64,000 nt of DNA from Tissierellales bacterium (GTDB taxonomy: Bacteria; Bacillota; Clostridia; Tissierellales; Sedimentibacteraceae). Location: contig JAHDQO010000001.1 in NCBI GenBank assembly GCA_018433765.1, positions 434,001 to 498,000 on the forward strand, in the 5' to 3' direction. The notes under the pieces are model-generated. The model saw nothing but the letters and a program-made list of their open reading frames with translations. It was not told where the DNA came from and made no database searches. The position numbers and the translations under genes were made by a program. How positions within the stretch are numbered: position 1 is the first letter of the stretch; each line of letters begins with the position of its first letter. This document shows positions 35,672 through 43,877 of the stretch, piece by piece.

Positions 35672-36052
35672 ATGCAACAAATATCGGATTATGAGTTAGA
35701 ACTTATGAAAATTATTTGGGCAAACAATGATAAAGCTTTATATGCTGAAATTGTCAAGGGCTTAGAGGATAAAGGAACTCCGTGGACAAAAAACACTATT
35801 ATTACGCTAGCATCTAGACTAATTGAGAAAGGCTTTCTGAAAACAAAAAAGATTGGTCGCAAAAATGAATACAAGGCAATTGTTTCATGTGAGGAGTATC
35901 AAGCAGTACAAGCTAAATCGTTTGTCAAAAAAATTTATGATGGAAATGTAAAGGGACTTGTGGCAATGTTAATTGAAAAAGATTTATTTTCGTCAGAGGA
36001 TTATGAGCAACTAAAATCTTATTGGAACGGTGGTGAAGAATCTCATGAATGA
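35672..36052 (+). CDS. BlaI/MecI/CopY-family repressor
   Basis: A 126-residue repressor with the winged helix typical of BlaI (ISDYELELMKIIWANNDKAL, then TIITLASRLIEKGFLKTKKI) and a C-terminal dimerisation region (EEYQAVQAKSFVKKIYDGNV). Such proteins repress beta-lactamase or similar genes until a BlaR1-type sensor cleaves them. Only 17 codons of blaR1 remain after it, so induction by that route is lost. The direct repeats in its promoter indicate autoregulation. Confidence 0.8.
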   Translation: MQQISDYELELMKIIWANNDKALYAEIVKGLEDKGTPWTKNTIITLASRLIEKGFLKTKKIGRKNEYKAIVSCEEYQAVQAKSFVKKIYDGNVKGLVAMLIEKDLFSSEDYEQLKSYWNGGEESHE

Positions 36053-36098
36053 ACTTTTAAAAATGGTTCTTTACCTTTCTATTTTTGACTATAAATAA
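36045..36098 (+). pseudogene. Truncated blaR1 N-terminus
   Basis: Begins inside the BlaI stop (ATGA overlap) with MNELLKMVLYLSIF, the usual start of BlaR1/MecR1 membrane sensors. It is cut off by a stop after 17 residues where the R2 repeat begins. The sensor-peptidase is gone. Confidence 0.6.
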
Positions 36099-36200
36099 TA
36101 AAAATAGCGAAAATCATGTTGAAAAAGACCTAAAAAGAAGTATAGAAATAATAATTGCTATATGATATGGTATGAGGAAATACGTTAGAAATAATAGTTA
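36094..36200 (+). repeat. Direct repeat R2, copy 2
   Basis: Second copy of the ~105-bp repeat at 34352-34457, in the same orientation, sitting exactly where blaR1 is interrupted. The two copies bracket the acetyltransferase and blaI genes. Confidence 0.55.
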
Positions 36201-36411
36201 TCTCAACATCAATCCTTATTCAGTTACTTTTATTTTTAAAATAAGTTTACAATTAGAGGAGAACTGTACTGTAAAAAAGCTTAATGGAATACAAGGTATT
36301 AAAGATGATATTTCTAAAGCACTAGATGTATAAAAGATTAAGTAATAAGAGAGATGAATATATTAGACTTTTATTATTAAACAGTTTGTGAAAATTTAGA
36401 AAGGAGCAACT
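36099..36411 (+). other. Gap with gene fragments
   Basis: Besides repeat R2, a short fragment KKLNGIQGIKDDISKALDV ending at a TAA near 36332 resembles the tail of a heavy-metal-associated (CopZ-like) domain. No intact gene. Confidence 0.35.
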
Positions 36412-37323
36412 TTGAAAATTTATAGATTATTATCAATTATAACAACACTGCTTAATAAAGATCTTGTATCAGCAAAAGATTTAGCAGAGAAAAATGAAGT
36501 TTCAGTTAAAACTATTCAAAGAGATATAGAAACGTTAAATATGGCTGGAATCCCGGTCTTTTCAGAGAAAGGAATGAAGGGTGGATATGGAATATTAGAC
36601 TCATATAAATTAGATACTAAACTATTATCAAATTTTGAAGTAGGTATTTTGAATTCGATGTTAGATGGGCTAAGGGCGATTTACGATAATAAGCAATTAG
36701 AAAATTTATGGGAGAAATTTGAGTATGCATTAGATTCAAGTCCTGATAATGAACAAATTCAAATGAAGGTTGATCTTTCTCCATGGAATCATGATGAAAC
36801 AGTATCAAAGAAAGTAAATATTCTTTCGGACGCAATTAAGGATAAATCAATTGTGAAAATTGAGTATTATAACTTAGAAGGGATATCATCTATTAGAAAT
36901 ATAGAACCTTATGAGATGAAAATGAAGAATGGTAGATGGTATGTTAACGCCTATTGCTTGAGTAAAAATGATTTTAGGAATTTTAAAGTTAATAGGATAA
37001 AGGAAATCAAGAAAACAGTCAAACATTTCGTTAAGAGAGACTATAGTACTGTTGATGATGAAGAGACAAGAAATCAAAATAGTGTGAAAAAAGTATTACG
37101 TTTTAATAAGAAAACTTATTCGAGAGTAGTAGACATATTTAATGTTGATGAGATAAGTGAAATGAATGAGGAGTATATTATTGTGACGACATATCTCAGA
37201 TGTGATTCGTGGTTATTATCAATGATTCTTTCTTTCGGAAATCAAGTAGAAGTCTTAGAACCTTCATCACTAATAAGTAAAGTAAGAGAAAATATAAAAA
37301 AAATGAATGAATTATATAAATAG
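36412..37323 (+). CDS. YafY-type HTH-WYL transcriptional regulator
   Basis: A 303-residue protein. The N-terminal HTH_11 winged helix (KDLVSAKDLAEKNEVSVKTI, then QRDIETLNMAGIPVFSEKG) is followed by a WYL domain from ~150 (IVKIEYYNLEGISSIRNIEP and MKNGRWYVNAYCLSKNDFRN, ending FKVNRI). WYL domains bind nucleic acid or small ligands and control defence and stress genes. The TTG start follows AAGGAGCAAC. It precedes an alpha/beta hydrolase, from which a terminator separates it. Confidence 0.75.
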   Translation: MKIYRLLSIITTLLNKDLVSAKDLAEKNEVSVKTIQRDIETLNMAGIPVFSEKGMKGGYGILDSYKLDTKLLSNFEVGILNSMLDGLRAIYDNKQLENLWEKFEYALDSSPDNEQIQMKVDLSPWNHDETVSKKVNILSDAIKDKSIVKIEYYNLEGISSIRNIEPYEMKMKNGRWYVNAYCLSKNDFRNFKVNRIKEIKKTVKHFVKRDYSTVDDEETRNQNSVKKVLRFNKKTYSRVVDIFNVDEISEMNEEYIIVTTYLRCDSWLLSMILSFGNQVEVLEPSSLISKVRENIKKMNELYK

Positions 37324-37349
37324 GACATACTAGATGTCCTTTTTTTTAT
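37322..37349 (+). terminator. Intrinsic terminator
   Basis: AGGACAT-actag-ATGTCCT followed by T9, overlapping the stop codon of the WYL regulator. Confidence 0.75.
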
Positions 37350-37403
37350 TTTAAAATAAGTAGAATGCGAGTTAATGTAAATTTATTAAGGAGAAGATAT
37401 AAG

Positions 37404-38201
37404 ATGAAAAACGACAAAACTTTTTTGGAAAAGAATGGACTAAAACTACACTATAAGATTAATGGAGAGGGGAAACCTATTATTCTATTGAATTCAGCGT
37501 TTGCAGACTTGAGAATTTGGAGTAAGGTGGAAGCAAGTTTATCACAGAAATATAAAGTTATTCAGCTTGACTTTAGATATTCAGGTGAAACAGAGCAAGA
37601 TGATTCAGAATATAGTTTATTCGAAGATTTAGATTGCTTGATTAACGAGCTTGAATTGAGCAAGGTGAATCTAATTGGGCTTTCAGCTGGAGGGCACACA
37701 GCATTAGAATATGCTATTAAATATCCTTCAAAAGTTGATAAAATTTTTATAATTTCAACAGGATTGTTTGGTGTAGATGAAGATCAGAAAAAAGTAGAAC
37801 GAATGAAAAGTTTTCAGTCTGCGTTGTATTCAGGTGACGTAGAAGAAGCTTCAAGAATATGGACTAAAATGTGGTTATTGGGTGAAAATAGAGAAGAGAA
37901 TAGTTTTTCTTCGGACAAAGTTGTGTTGTTCAAAGAAATAACTAAACATAATCTTCTCAAAGGAGTAAATTATAAAATGCCAAAGTTTTTGGACCCTTCT
38001 ATTAATGTATCTCTTGGAGAGCTTGAAAAAGAAGTTTTTCATATGATAGGATCGCTTGATTATAATGATGTGTTTAACTCAAGTGAAATTTTTAGAGAGA
38101 ATATAAAAAATTATCAAGAATTGAAAGTTAATTCTGCTCATATTATACCTTTTGATTTACCAGAATTATTAGTCGAAAGAGTAATAAATTTCATTAAATA
38201 G
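37404..38201 (+). CDS. Alpha/beta hydrolase
   Basis: A 265-residue cytoplasmic hydrolase. GEGKPIILLNSAFADLRIWS is the first strand/oxyanion region, NLIGLSAGGHTALEYA holds the nucleophile Ser in G-x-S-x-G, and NSAHIIPFDLPELL near the C-terminus carries the catalytic His. The usual HG motif before the oxyanion loop is NS here. The substrate cannot be told. ATG 37404 follows AAGGAG; an upstream ATG at 37365 has no such site. Confidence 0.75.
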   Translation: MKNDKTFLEKNGLKLHYKINGEGKPIILLNSAFADLRIWSKVEASLSQKYKVIQLDFRYSGETEQDDSEYSLFEDLDCLINELELSKVNLIGLSAGGHTALEYAIKYPSKVDKIFIISTGLFGVDEDQKKVERMKSFQSALYSGDVEEASRIWTKMWLLGENREENSFSSDKVVLFKEITKHNLLKGVNYKMPKFLDPSINVSLGELEKEVFHMIGSLDYNDVFNSSEIFRENIKNYQELKVNSAHIIPFDLPELLVERVINFIK

Positions 38202-38696
38202 AATTATAAACATTATGCGATGCATTAAAAGAGATTATACTACAACGGTGAATAATAAATTATCCCATTATAATTGTATGAATGTAAGAACTGATTTCAA
38301 ATTATGAGATCAGTTTTTTTAAAATTTCACATCCTATTGTTGATAAATAAACATATTTATGCTATGAGTGGTTTTCCACAATAAAATAAAATTACTTAAA
38401 GATATGCTTTATCTAAATTAATTAATGTATATGAAGAAGTGCAATAAGAGATGGACAAGATATATATTTATACATTCCATCTCATAGAAGTGTACTTTAT
38501 TAATTGATTGGATTAATAATTTTTATAAATATATAGGGAGTTATTTTAATTTTACAGTTTGAATGATACTTCAAATTTTTATTTAAAATATCATCAAATA
38601 TTGCACTATCTTGAATATGTAATTCTCAATAAAAATGATCTACCTTAGTACAAATCATGATAATCCTGTTATTTGCTCAAGAAATTACGAGACCAT
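38202..38696 (+). other. Gap between hydrolase and acetyltransferase
   Basis: Contains a terminator (38289-38321) for the hydrolase gene. The rest is AT-rich with no supportable gene. Confidence 0.4.
38289..38321 (+). terminator. Intrinsic terminator
   Basis: AACTGAT pairs with ATCAGTT across a 13-base loop, followed by T7. Confidence 0.7.
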
Positions 38697-39161
38697 TTAG
38701 TTTGTCCCTTTCTTTAATTCCATTACTGTAAATTCATAACTGCCACCATTTGTATTTACCATAATTTTCTTTGTTTTAGTAAAACCAGCTCGCTCATATA
38801 CCTTAATTGCACGTTTGTTAAAGCTTACAACATCTAAAATGATAGTTTCATATCTATATTTTGATGAAACAAATTTCAAAATATTATTTACAAATGTAAC
38901 CCCATTTCCCTTTCCTGTATATTGGGGTTTCATTCCTAATCCTATCTCAATATTATCTTCTTCTTGCTCAACGCAGAAAAATCCGTATAATTCGTCGTTA
39001 TTTAAAACTGAAAAATAGCGATCTCCTCTTTGTTCTTCAGATATTATTTCTTCATAATCTTCAATATCTTCAGTCATATCATAGAAGGAATAAACACCTT
39101 CATATTTCCAATTATTTGCAATAATTTCTGCTTCTGATTGCTTCATTGTTTTAATAATCAT
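38697..39161 (-). CDS. GNAT-family acetyltransferase
   Basis: A 154-residue GNAT enzyme. The core strand FFCVEQEEDNIEIGLGMKPQ leads into YTGKGNGVTFVNNILKFVSS, the acetyl-CoA pyrophosphate loop. NKRAIKVYERAGFTKTKKI is the usual final motif. The substrate is unknown. Reads leftward and is not obviously in an operon. Confidence 0.75.
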   Translation of the reverse strand: MIIKTMKQSEAEIIANNWKYEGVYSFYDMTEDIEDYEEIISEEQRGDRYFSVLNNDELYGFFCVEQEEDNIEIGLGMKPQYTGKGNGVTFVNNILKFVSSKYRYETIILDVVSFNKRAIKVYERAGFTKTKKIMVNTNGGSYEFTVMELKKGTN

Positions 39162-39198
39162 TTTTTCTCCTTTTTTTGATTATAGTAAAAATATAAAA

Positions 39199-39339
39199 TT
39201 ATTCATAAAGCCAAGTGACACTAAAACTATGCTTAAAAAATCCAAAATATAATACCATAATCCCAGTCAATAAAGACCCAATTGTCATTCCACCTAAAAG
39301 TATGTCATCTAAATATGCTATGTGTTGACCCTCCTGCAT
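39199..39339 (-). CDS. Possible small membrane protein
   Basis: A 46-residue ORF upstream of the acetyltransferase, with TATAAT in front of it. It has one hydrophobic segment (MTIGSLLTGIMVLYFGFF) and a short charged tail. The start is unclear because GGAGGG falls just after the ATG. Could be a small membrane peptide or chance. Confidence 0.25.
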   Translation of the reverse strand: MQEGQHIAYLDDILLGGMTIGSLLTGIMVLYFGFFKHSFSVTWLYE

Positions 39340-39736
39340 TAAATACATATTATACACTAAACACAGTATTTTGCGAGTTTAAGTTGTCCTACTTTTATTT
39401 TACCATCAGGAATGTTAAATACAAAGCATAAATAACTTAATATTTAAAAGATGTTTGTAAAGTAAATAATACATAACAGTGTTGATAAATATTTAATATG
39501 TTTTAAAAAAATAATAACAATGTTATATATAGTTATTATTTTCTTGATGTTATAATATGCAAAAGTTTATGAGTTCTCAATTAAATATGTTTTAAACTTA
39601 TAAAAGAATATTAGATTTGTTATGTAAATAAAATTACTACAATAAAATTGTTTGAAAAGTAGAAAAAATTTAAATTTATGGATGTGATGATAAGTTGAAA
39701 ATAAATAATTTTATATAAAAATTGGGGAGAGATATT
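39340..39736 (+). other. AT-rich gap
   Basis: One hairpin AATAAC/GTTATT near 39505-39540 followed by a T-rich stretch, perhaps a weak terminator. No gene. Confidence 0.35.
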
Positions 39737-39859
39737 ATGGGATATTCTGAAAAAGTTCAGGATGAACTGGCAAGTGCACAAGAAACTGCTATAGCAAATA
39801 AAATAATTGATATGCTACAACAACGGTTTATTGATATATTTTTTATTTTTCAAAAATAG
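39737..39859 (+). CDS. Small ORF of unknown function
   Basis: A 40-residue ORF with GGGGAGAGA upstream (MGYSEKVQDELASAQETAIA continuing NKIIDMLQQRF). It has a helix-like N-terminal half and an abrupt hydrophobic end, so it may be a truncated gene. Confidence 0.3.
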   Translation: MGYSEKVQDELASAQETAIANKIIDMLQQRFIDIFFIFQK

Positions 39860-40010
39860 TTGAAAGGTAATCTTTACTGGCATTGTGAAGTTTGCTTCCT
39901 ATTGTCAAAAAGATTTTTTATAGGTTTGTTATTTATAAAGTAAAACACATATTGACTTTTTAGGTTACATATTATAAGATTATTTTGGGCTACAAAAAGG
40001 AGGTGGATAA

Positions 40011-40187
40011 GTGCCTAAAAAGCTAGGAAGACCAACTGACAATCCCAAAGGCAAACCTATTCATGTAAGGCTAGATAAAAAGAGTGATGATATATTAAAT
40101 AAATATTGTGATGAATATAAAGTTAGCAGAGCCGAAGGTATAAGAAGAGGGATATGTAAGTTGGAAAACGACTTAGGAAACAAATAG
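40011..40187 (+). CDS. Ribbon-helix-helix (CopG-like) DNA-binding protein
   Basis: A 58-residue protein with GTG start behind AAAGGAGGTG. The basic lead PKKLGRPTDNPKGK is followed by PIHVRLDKKSDDILNKYCDE, the RHH strand and first helix, then YKVSRAEGIRRGICKLEND, the second helix. Such proteins are common in clostridial mobile elements and act as dimeric repressors or as antitoxin-like regulators. Confidence 0.65.
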   Translation: MPKKLGRPTDNPKGKPIHVRLDKKSDDILNKYCDEYKVSRAEGIRRGICKLENDLGNK

Positions 40188-40307
40188 AAAGAAGCGGTGA
40201 ACGCCCAACAAGCAATTCCACCACTTCCATAACCACTATCAAAGACAGCAGTAAATTTATTATACCCTGTTTGAGATAGTAATTCAAGAATTGGAGGTAT
40301 AATATTA

Positions 40308-40595
40308 ATGAGAAATTTTGAATATTATTTTGATAACTTCACATTTGAAATGCATAACATGGCATATAATAATTTTATAAAGACTAATAGAGAATATATT
40401 GATGTAGATAACAGTCTAAATAGACTTGAAGAAAAGTTCAACAAATTATTGGGTAAACTTAATGAGGAAGATAAAAAATTTTTAATTGACTACATAGATA
40501 AATATGGATATAAAGTAGCATGTAGTGGATATGAAATGTATGTAACAGGATATAAAGATTGTGTTAAGTTGTTAAAAAAAATTGGAGCAATATAA
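40308..40595 (+). CDS. Small helical protein (DUF6809-like)
   Basis: A 95-residue protein with GGAGG upstream. It is all helical: SLNRLEEKFNKLLGKLNEED, then KKFLIDYIDKYGYKVACSGY and MYVTGYKDCVKLLKKIGAI. The C-terminal pattern of a helix pair ending in a G-x-K-D segment resembles a family common in clostridial mobile elements. Function unknown. Confidence 0.5.
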   Translation: MRNFEYYFDNFTFEMHNMAYNNFIKTNREYIDVDNSLNRLEEKFNKLLGKLNEEDKKFLIDYIDKYGYKVACSGYEMYVTGYKDCVKLLKKIGAI

Positions 40596-40664
40596 TATAT
40601 TTATGATAAATATAAGAATCATCTTTTCAAGTTTTAAAATCACCTTAATTGTAGTATAATATTT

Positions 40665-40880
40665 ATGGCTGAAACCTATGAGCCGATAAATTTATCGGAT
40701 ACGGAGCAAACAATAATGAATGCAATAATAAGAAATGCAAGGATAAGTAAGCCTAAAATAAATAAAGAATACAATATTTCAAAAGCAACAGTAAAAAGAA
40801 CTATTGATGCTTTAAAGAAAAGAGGGCTTATAGAACGAGTTGGTTCTAATAAAGGTGGATATTGGAAGATAACAAAATAA
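40665..40880 (+). CDS. Winged-helix fragment of an AlbA_2/RecG-like protein
   Basis: A 71-residue winged-helix protein (LSDTEQTIMNAIIRNARISK through TVKRTIDALKKRGLIERVGS and GGYWKITK). This is the usual C-terminal tail of AlbA_2-type, RecG-related ATP-binding proteins; the YEPINLSDTEQ linker is typical of them. The AlbA_2 part is absent. TAGTATAAT lies just before ATG, so it may be expressed as a small regulator, but a remnant is equally likely. Confidence 0.45.
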   Translation: MAETYEPINLSDTEQTIMNAIIRNARISKPKINKEYNISKATVKRTIDALKKRGLIERVGSNKGGYWKITK

Positions 40881-40958
40881 ATAATAGGGGATAAATTCAA
40901 TTTTTAAATATAATAGCAAATTAGAAAAAGCAAAGAAAATTTAGGAGGAATATTTATA

Positions 40959-41579
40959 ATGAAATCTGGTCTTAAAAAGTACATTGTATTAACTATGATG
41001 ATAGTAATAACTATGATTACTGCTGCTTGTAGTAATGGAAAAACAAATGATAACACTGATGTTGGTAATAATACAAATCACCAAACAGTAGAAATAGAAA
41101 TGCAAGATGGAAACAAAATGGTGTTTGAGCTATATCCAGAGTTTGCTCCTAGCACGGTAGAAAATTTTATTAATTTAGCTAAGTCTGGATTTTATGATGG
41201 ATTAAAATTCCATAGAATTATTAAAGGCTTTATGGTACAAGGTGGTGATCCTACTGGAGATGGTAAAGGAGGTTCTGAAAACACGATTGAAGGGGAATTT
41301 GCTGAAAATGGATTTTCTAAAAACACTCTTAAGCATACTAAAGGAGTAATTTCAATGGCTCGTTCAGGTAATCCAAACTCTGCTAGCAGTCAGTTTTTTA
41401 TAATGGACGGAGAAAATAATTATTTAGACGGTAAGTATGCAGCATTTGGTAAGTTAATAGAAGGAGAAACAACTCTAGATAAAATAGCAAATACACCTGT
41501 AGAAAAAGATCCTAATACAGGAGAGCTGTCTGTTCCTAAGGTAGATGTTATAATAAAAAAAGTAACAGTTATACAATAA
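40959..41579 (+). CDS. Lipoprotein peptidyl-prolyl isomerase (cyclophilin)
   Basis: A 206-residue surface chaperone. A signal peptide with lipobox ITAAC anchors it outside the membrane. The cyclophilin domain follows: APSTVENFINLAKSGFYDGL, FHRIIKGFMVQGGDPTGDGK, GVISMARSGNPNSASSQFFI and GKYAAFGKLIEGETTLDKIA. It catalyses cis-trans isomerisation of proline bonds in exported proteins. AGGAGGAA precedes the start. Confidence 0.85.
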   Translation: MKSGLKKYIVLTMMIVITMITAACSNGKTNDNTDVGNNTNHQTVEIEMQDGNKMVFELYPEFAPSTVENFINLAKSGFYDGLKFHRIIKGFMVQGGDPTGDGKGGSENTIEGEFAENGFSKNTLKHTKGVISMARSGNPNSASSQFFIMDGENNYLDGKYAAFGKLIEGETTLDKIANTPVEKDPNTGELSVPKVDVIIKKVTVIQ

Positions 41580-41686
41580 CATTAAAAAACTATATATCAA
41601 AAACTAGAAACAAATTTAATTAGTTAACTTGTCAAGCCTGATCCTGAAAAATATAAAGTGTTTTTGAATAGTATGAGGTGAAGTAC

Positions 41687-42991
41687 GTGAAAGAGACATA
41701 TTTGCAAAATTATTTTGTTGAAAACTATATACTTATTGCAATGGTAGTAGGTATATATTTTGTTGTTTCCATGAAATCGGCAGTAGATATATTTATAAAA
41801 AAACGAATGGTTATAAATATGACACTGCTTTTGATTCTGTCTATAGCAGAGTTCTATATTAATTATCTTAAGGAGCAAGCTATGGTGGGATTGCCACTCA
41901 TCATAACAGGTATAACCTATTACTCTCTAAAACCTTTGGTTATGGCTACAGTCATAAATATGTTGGAACCAAAAAATAAATTAATCTATGTTCCCGCCAT
42001 AGTGAACTTTCTTTTTTACTGTGGTGCATTTTTTAAAAATAATGTATTTTATTTTGGGCCCGATGGAAGCCTTGAACTTGAACTTGTGGGATATACCTTT
42101 ATTGTTACGGACTGGGTATATTGGGGTATATTGCTTCTTATATTGAATATGAAATTTTACAGAAAAGTAGATGTAAATCCTCTTGGAGTCTTCTTCTGTA
42201 TAGCTTGGCTGATGACTGCAAATATTATGGAATCAATGGGGATACGAACAGGAATATTGAACGAGACTTATGCTGTAGCATTTTTGTTTTATTACCTTGT
42301 AATATATGTACATATATCACAACAGGTAAATGAGGAAAAGGAAATAAAGCTGAGGGAGCAAAGAGTATCATTGATGCTTTCACAGATACAGCCTCACTTC
42401 TTATACAATACATTAAATACTATCACTGCACTTTGCCGAGCAAATCCGAAGCTTGCAGAGGAAACGACTATAAAATTTTCCAGATATCTTAGGGAAAATA
42501 TGTATAGTATGGGTGAAAATGATATACATCCTTTTTCTGATGAGTTACAGCATACAAATATTTATCTTGATATAGAAAAACTGAGATTTGGGGACAGGGT
42601 AAAGGTAGAATATGATATAAAAGCAGATGATTTTAATATGCCAATCTTGACTTTGCAGCCAATTGTAGAAAATGCAGTCAAGCATGGAATCTGCAAAAAG
42701 CTTGAGGGAGGAACAATAAAGATTTCTACAGAGAAAAAGGGAAGGGATCACATCATAACAATTGCAGATAATGGAATAGGTTTTGAACTGGATAAGGTAT
42801 TAAATGATGGAAAACCTCATGTTGGCATACAGAATGTAAATGAACGACTAAAAAGTACGGTTAAGACAGAAATGAAAATTACAAGTCTCGTAGGAATTGG
42901 AACAACTGTAAAAATTATTATTCCAGGGAAAAGAAAAAAGGTAAGACTGGAGAGTGGTGAACGACGTGAAATACTTAGTATTGGACGATGA
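41687..42991 (+). CDS. LytS/YesM-type membrane sensor histidine kinase
   Basis: A 434-residue kinase. Five to seven hydrophobic segments fill residues 1-210, then a coiled linker (VNEEKEIKLREQRVSLML) leads to the phosphoacceptor SQIQPHFLYNTLNTITALCR near ~235. The ATPase domain has LQPIVENAVKHGICKK and ITIADNGIGFELDKV. GTG 41687 has AGGTGA; an upstream GTG at 41678 is possible. The regulator gene overlaps its end, and an NhaC antiporter follows, so it may sense membrane or sodium/proton stress (inference). Confidence 0.8.
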   Translation: MKETYLQNYFVENYILIAMVVGIYFVVSMKSAVDIFIKKRMVINMTLLLILSIAEFYINYLKEQAMVGLPLIITGITYYSLKPLVMATVINMLEPKNKLIYVPAIVNFLFYCGAFFKNNVFYFGPDGSLELELVGYTFIVTDWVYWGILLLILNMKFYRKVDVNPLGVFFCIAWLMTANIMESMGIRTGILNETYAVAFLFYYLVIYVHISQQVNEEKEIKLREQRVSLMLSQIQPHFLYNTLNTITALCRANPKLAEETTIKFSRYLRENMYSMGENDIHPFSDELQHTNIYLDIEKLRFGDRVKVEYDIKADDFNMPILTLQPIVENAVKHGICKKLEGGTIKISTEKKGRDHIITIADNGIGFELDKVLNDGKPHVGIQNVNERLKSTVKTEMKITSLVGIGTTVKIIIPGKRKKVRLESGERREILSIGR

Positions 42992-43769
42992 GATAATTGC
43001 GGCAGAGTATCTTGCAGCATTAATATATGAAGTTGATGAAAAAGCAGAAGTTATAACGGCAAATAATCCTGTTCAGTCACTGAAGATTGCCAGGCAGCAG
43101 CAGTTTCATGTGTGCTTTATTGATATACAAATGCCGGGATTAAATGGCATAGAGTTTGCCAATAAGCTTAAGAAATTGTATCTTAAGACCAACTTTATAT
43201 TTGTGACTGGTTATTCGGATTACATGGGGGAGGCATTCAGACTGGATGCTAGTGACTATATCATGAAACCTGCAAATGTGAAAGAGATACGTCATGCACT
43301 CGAAAATCTTAGATATTCATCTCAGGATAATCTAGTAGGGAAAGAGGAACAGAGAATACAAATAATTTGCTTTGGAAATTTTGAGATACTTATAGATGGA
43401 AAACCTGTAAAATTTAAATTTGATAAAACAAAGGAACTTCTGGCATATCTTGTTCATAGAAAGGGCACAAGATGTACTTCAAAGGAAGTAATTGCAACTC
43501 TATGGGAGGAAGATGGTCATGACTCGTACTACAGGATGTTGAAAAAAGACTTGCAGGATGTGTTAAACCAGCTTGGATGTGGAGAAATAATATATAGTGA
43601 AAGAGGCCAGATTGGACTGTCCTGCTTAGAATGCATCCAGTGCGACTACTTTAAATGGGTAGAAAACAGCGTAGAGGGTAGAAAGCTTTATCTTGGTGAG
43701 TATATGGCTCAGTATTCTTGGGCTGAAGAGGTTAATGCTCTCATTGAAATGGAGAAATATCTAAAATAA
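42957..43769 (+). CDS. Response regulator with REC and SARP-like winged-helix domain
   Basis: A ~270-residue regulator. The receiver domain has DDE near the start, phospho-acceptor FIDIQMPGLNGIEF (Asp ~57), and KPANVKEI. From ~135 a winged-helix domain (IICFGNFEILIDGKPVKFKF, then KELLAYLVHRKGTRCTSKEV, IATLWEEDG) resembles SARP/OmpR-type regulators, with a short C-terminal helical part. LytTR domains would be expected with a LytS-type kinase, so this pairing is unusual. GTG start; 42954, 42957 and 42966 are all possible. Confidence 0.75.
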   Translation: MNDVKYLVLDDEIIAAEYLAALIYEVDEKAEVITANNPVQSLKIARQQQFHVCFIDIQMPGLNGIEFANKLKKLYLKTNFIFVTGYSDYMGEAFRLDASDYIMKPANVKEIRHALENLRYSSQDNLVGKEEQRIQIICFGNFEILIDGKPVKFKFDKTKELLAYLVHRKGTRCTSKEVIATLWEEDGHDSYYRMLKKDLQDVLNQLGCGEIIYSERGQIGLSCLECIQCDYFKWVENSVEGRKLYLGEYMAQYSWAEEVNALIEMEKYLK

Positions 43770-43800
43770 ATATAAAAAAATTGTCTAATATTCATATTTA

Positions 43801-43830
43801 TTGACACTTCCTTGACGGAGAGAATATTAT
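43801..43830 (+). promoter_or_regulatory. Promoter for nhaC
   Basis: TTGACA (43801-43806), 18 bp, TATTAT (43825-43830), about 50 bp upstream of the antiporter gene. Confidence 0.5.
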
Positions 43831-43877
43831 GATGCAATTGTAATTTTATAAATCGTAATATTTTCGGAGGTGTTCTT

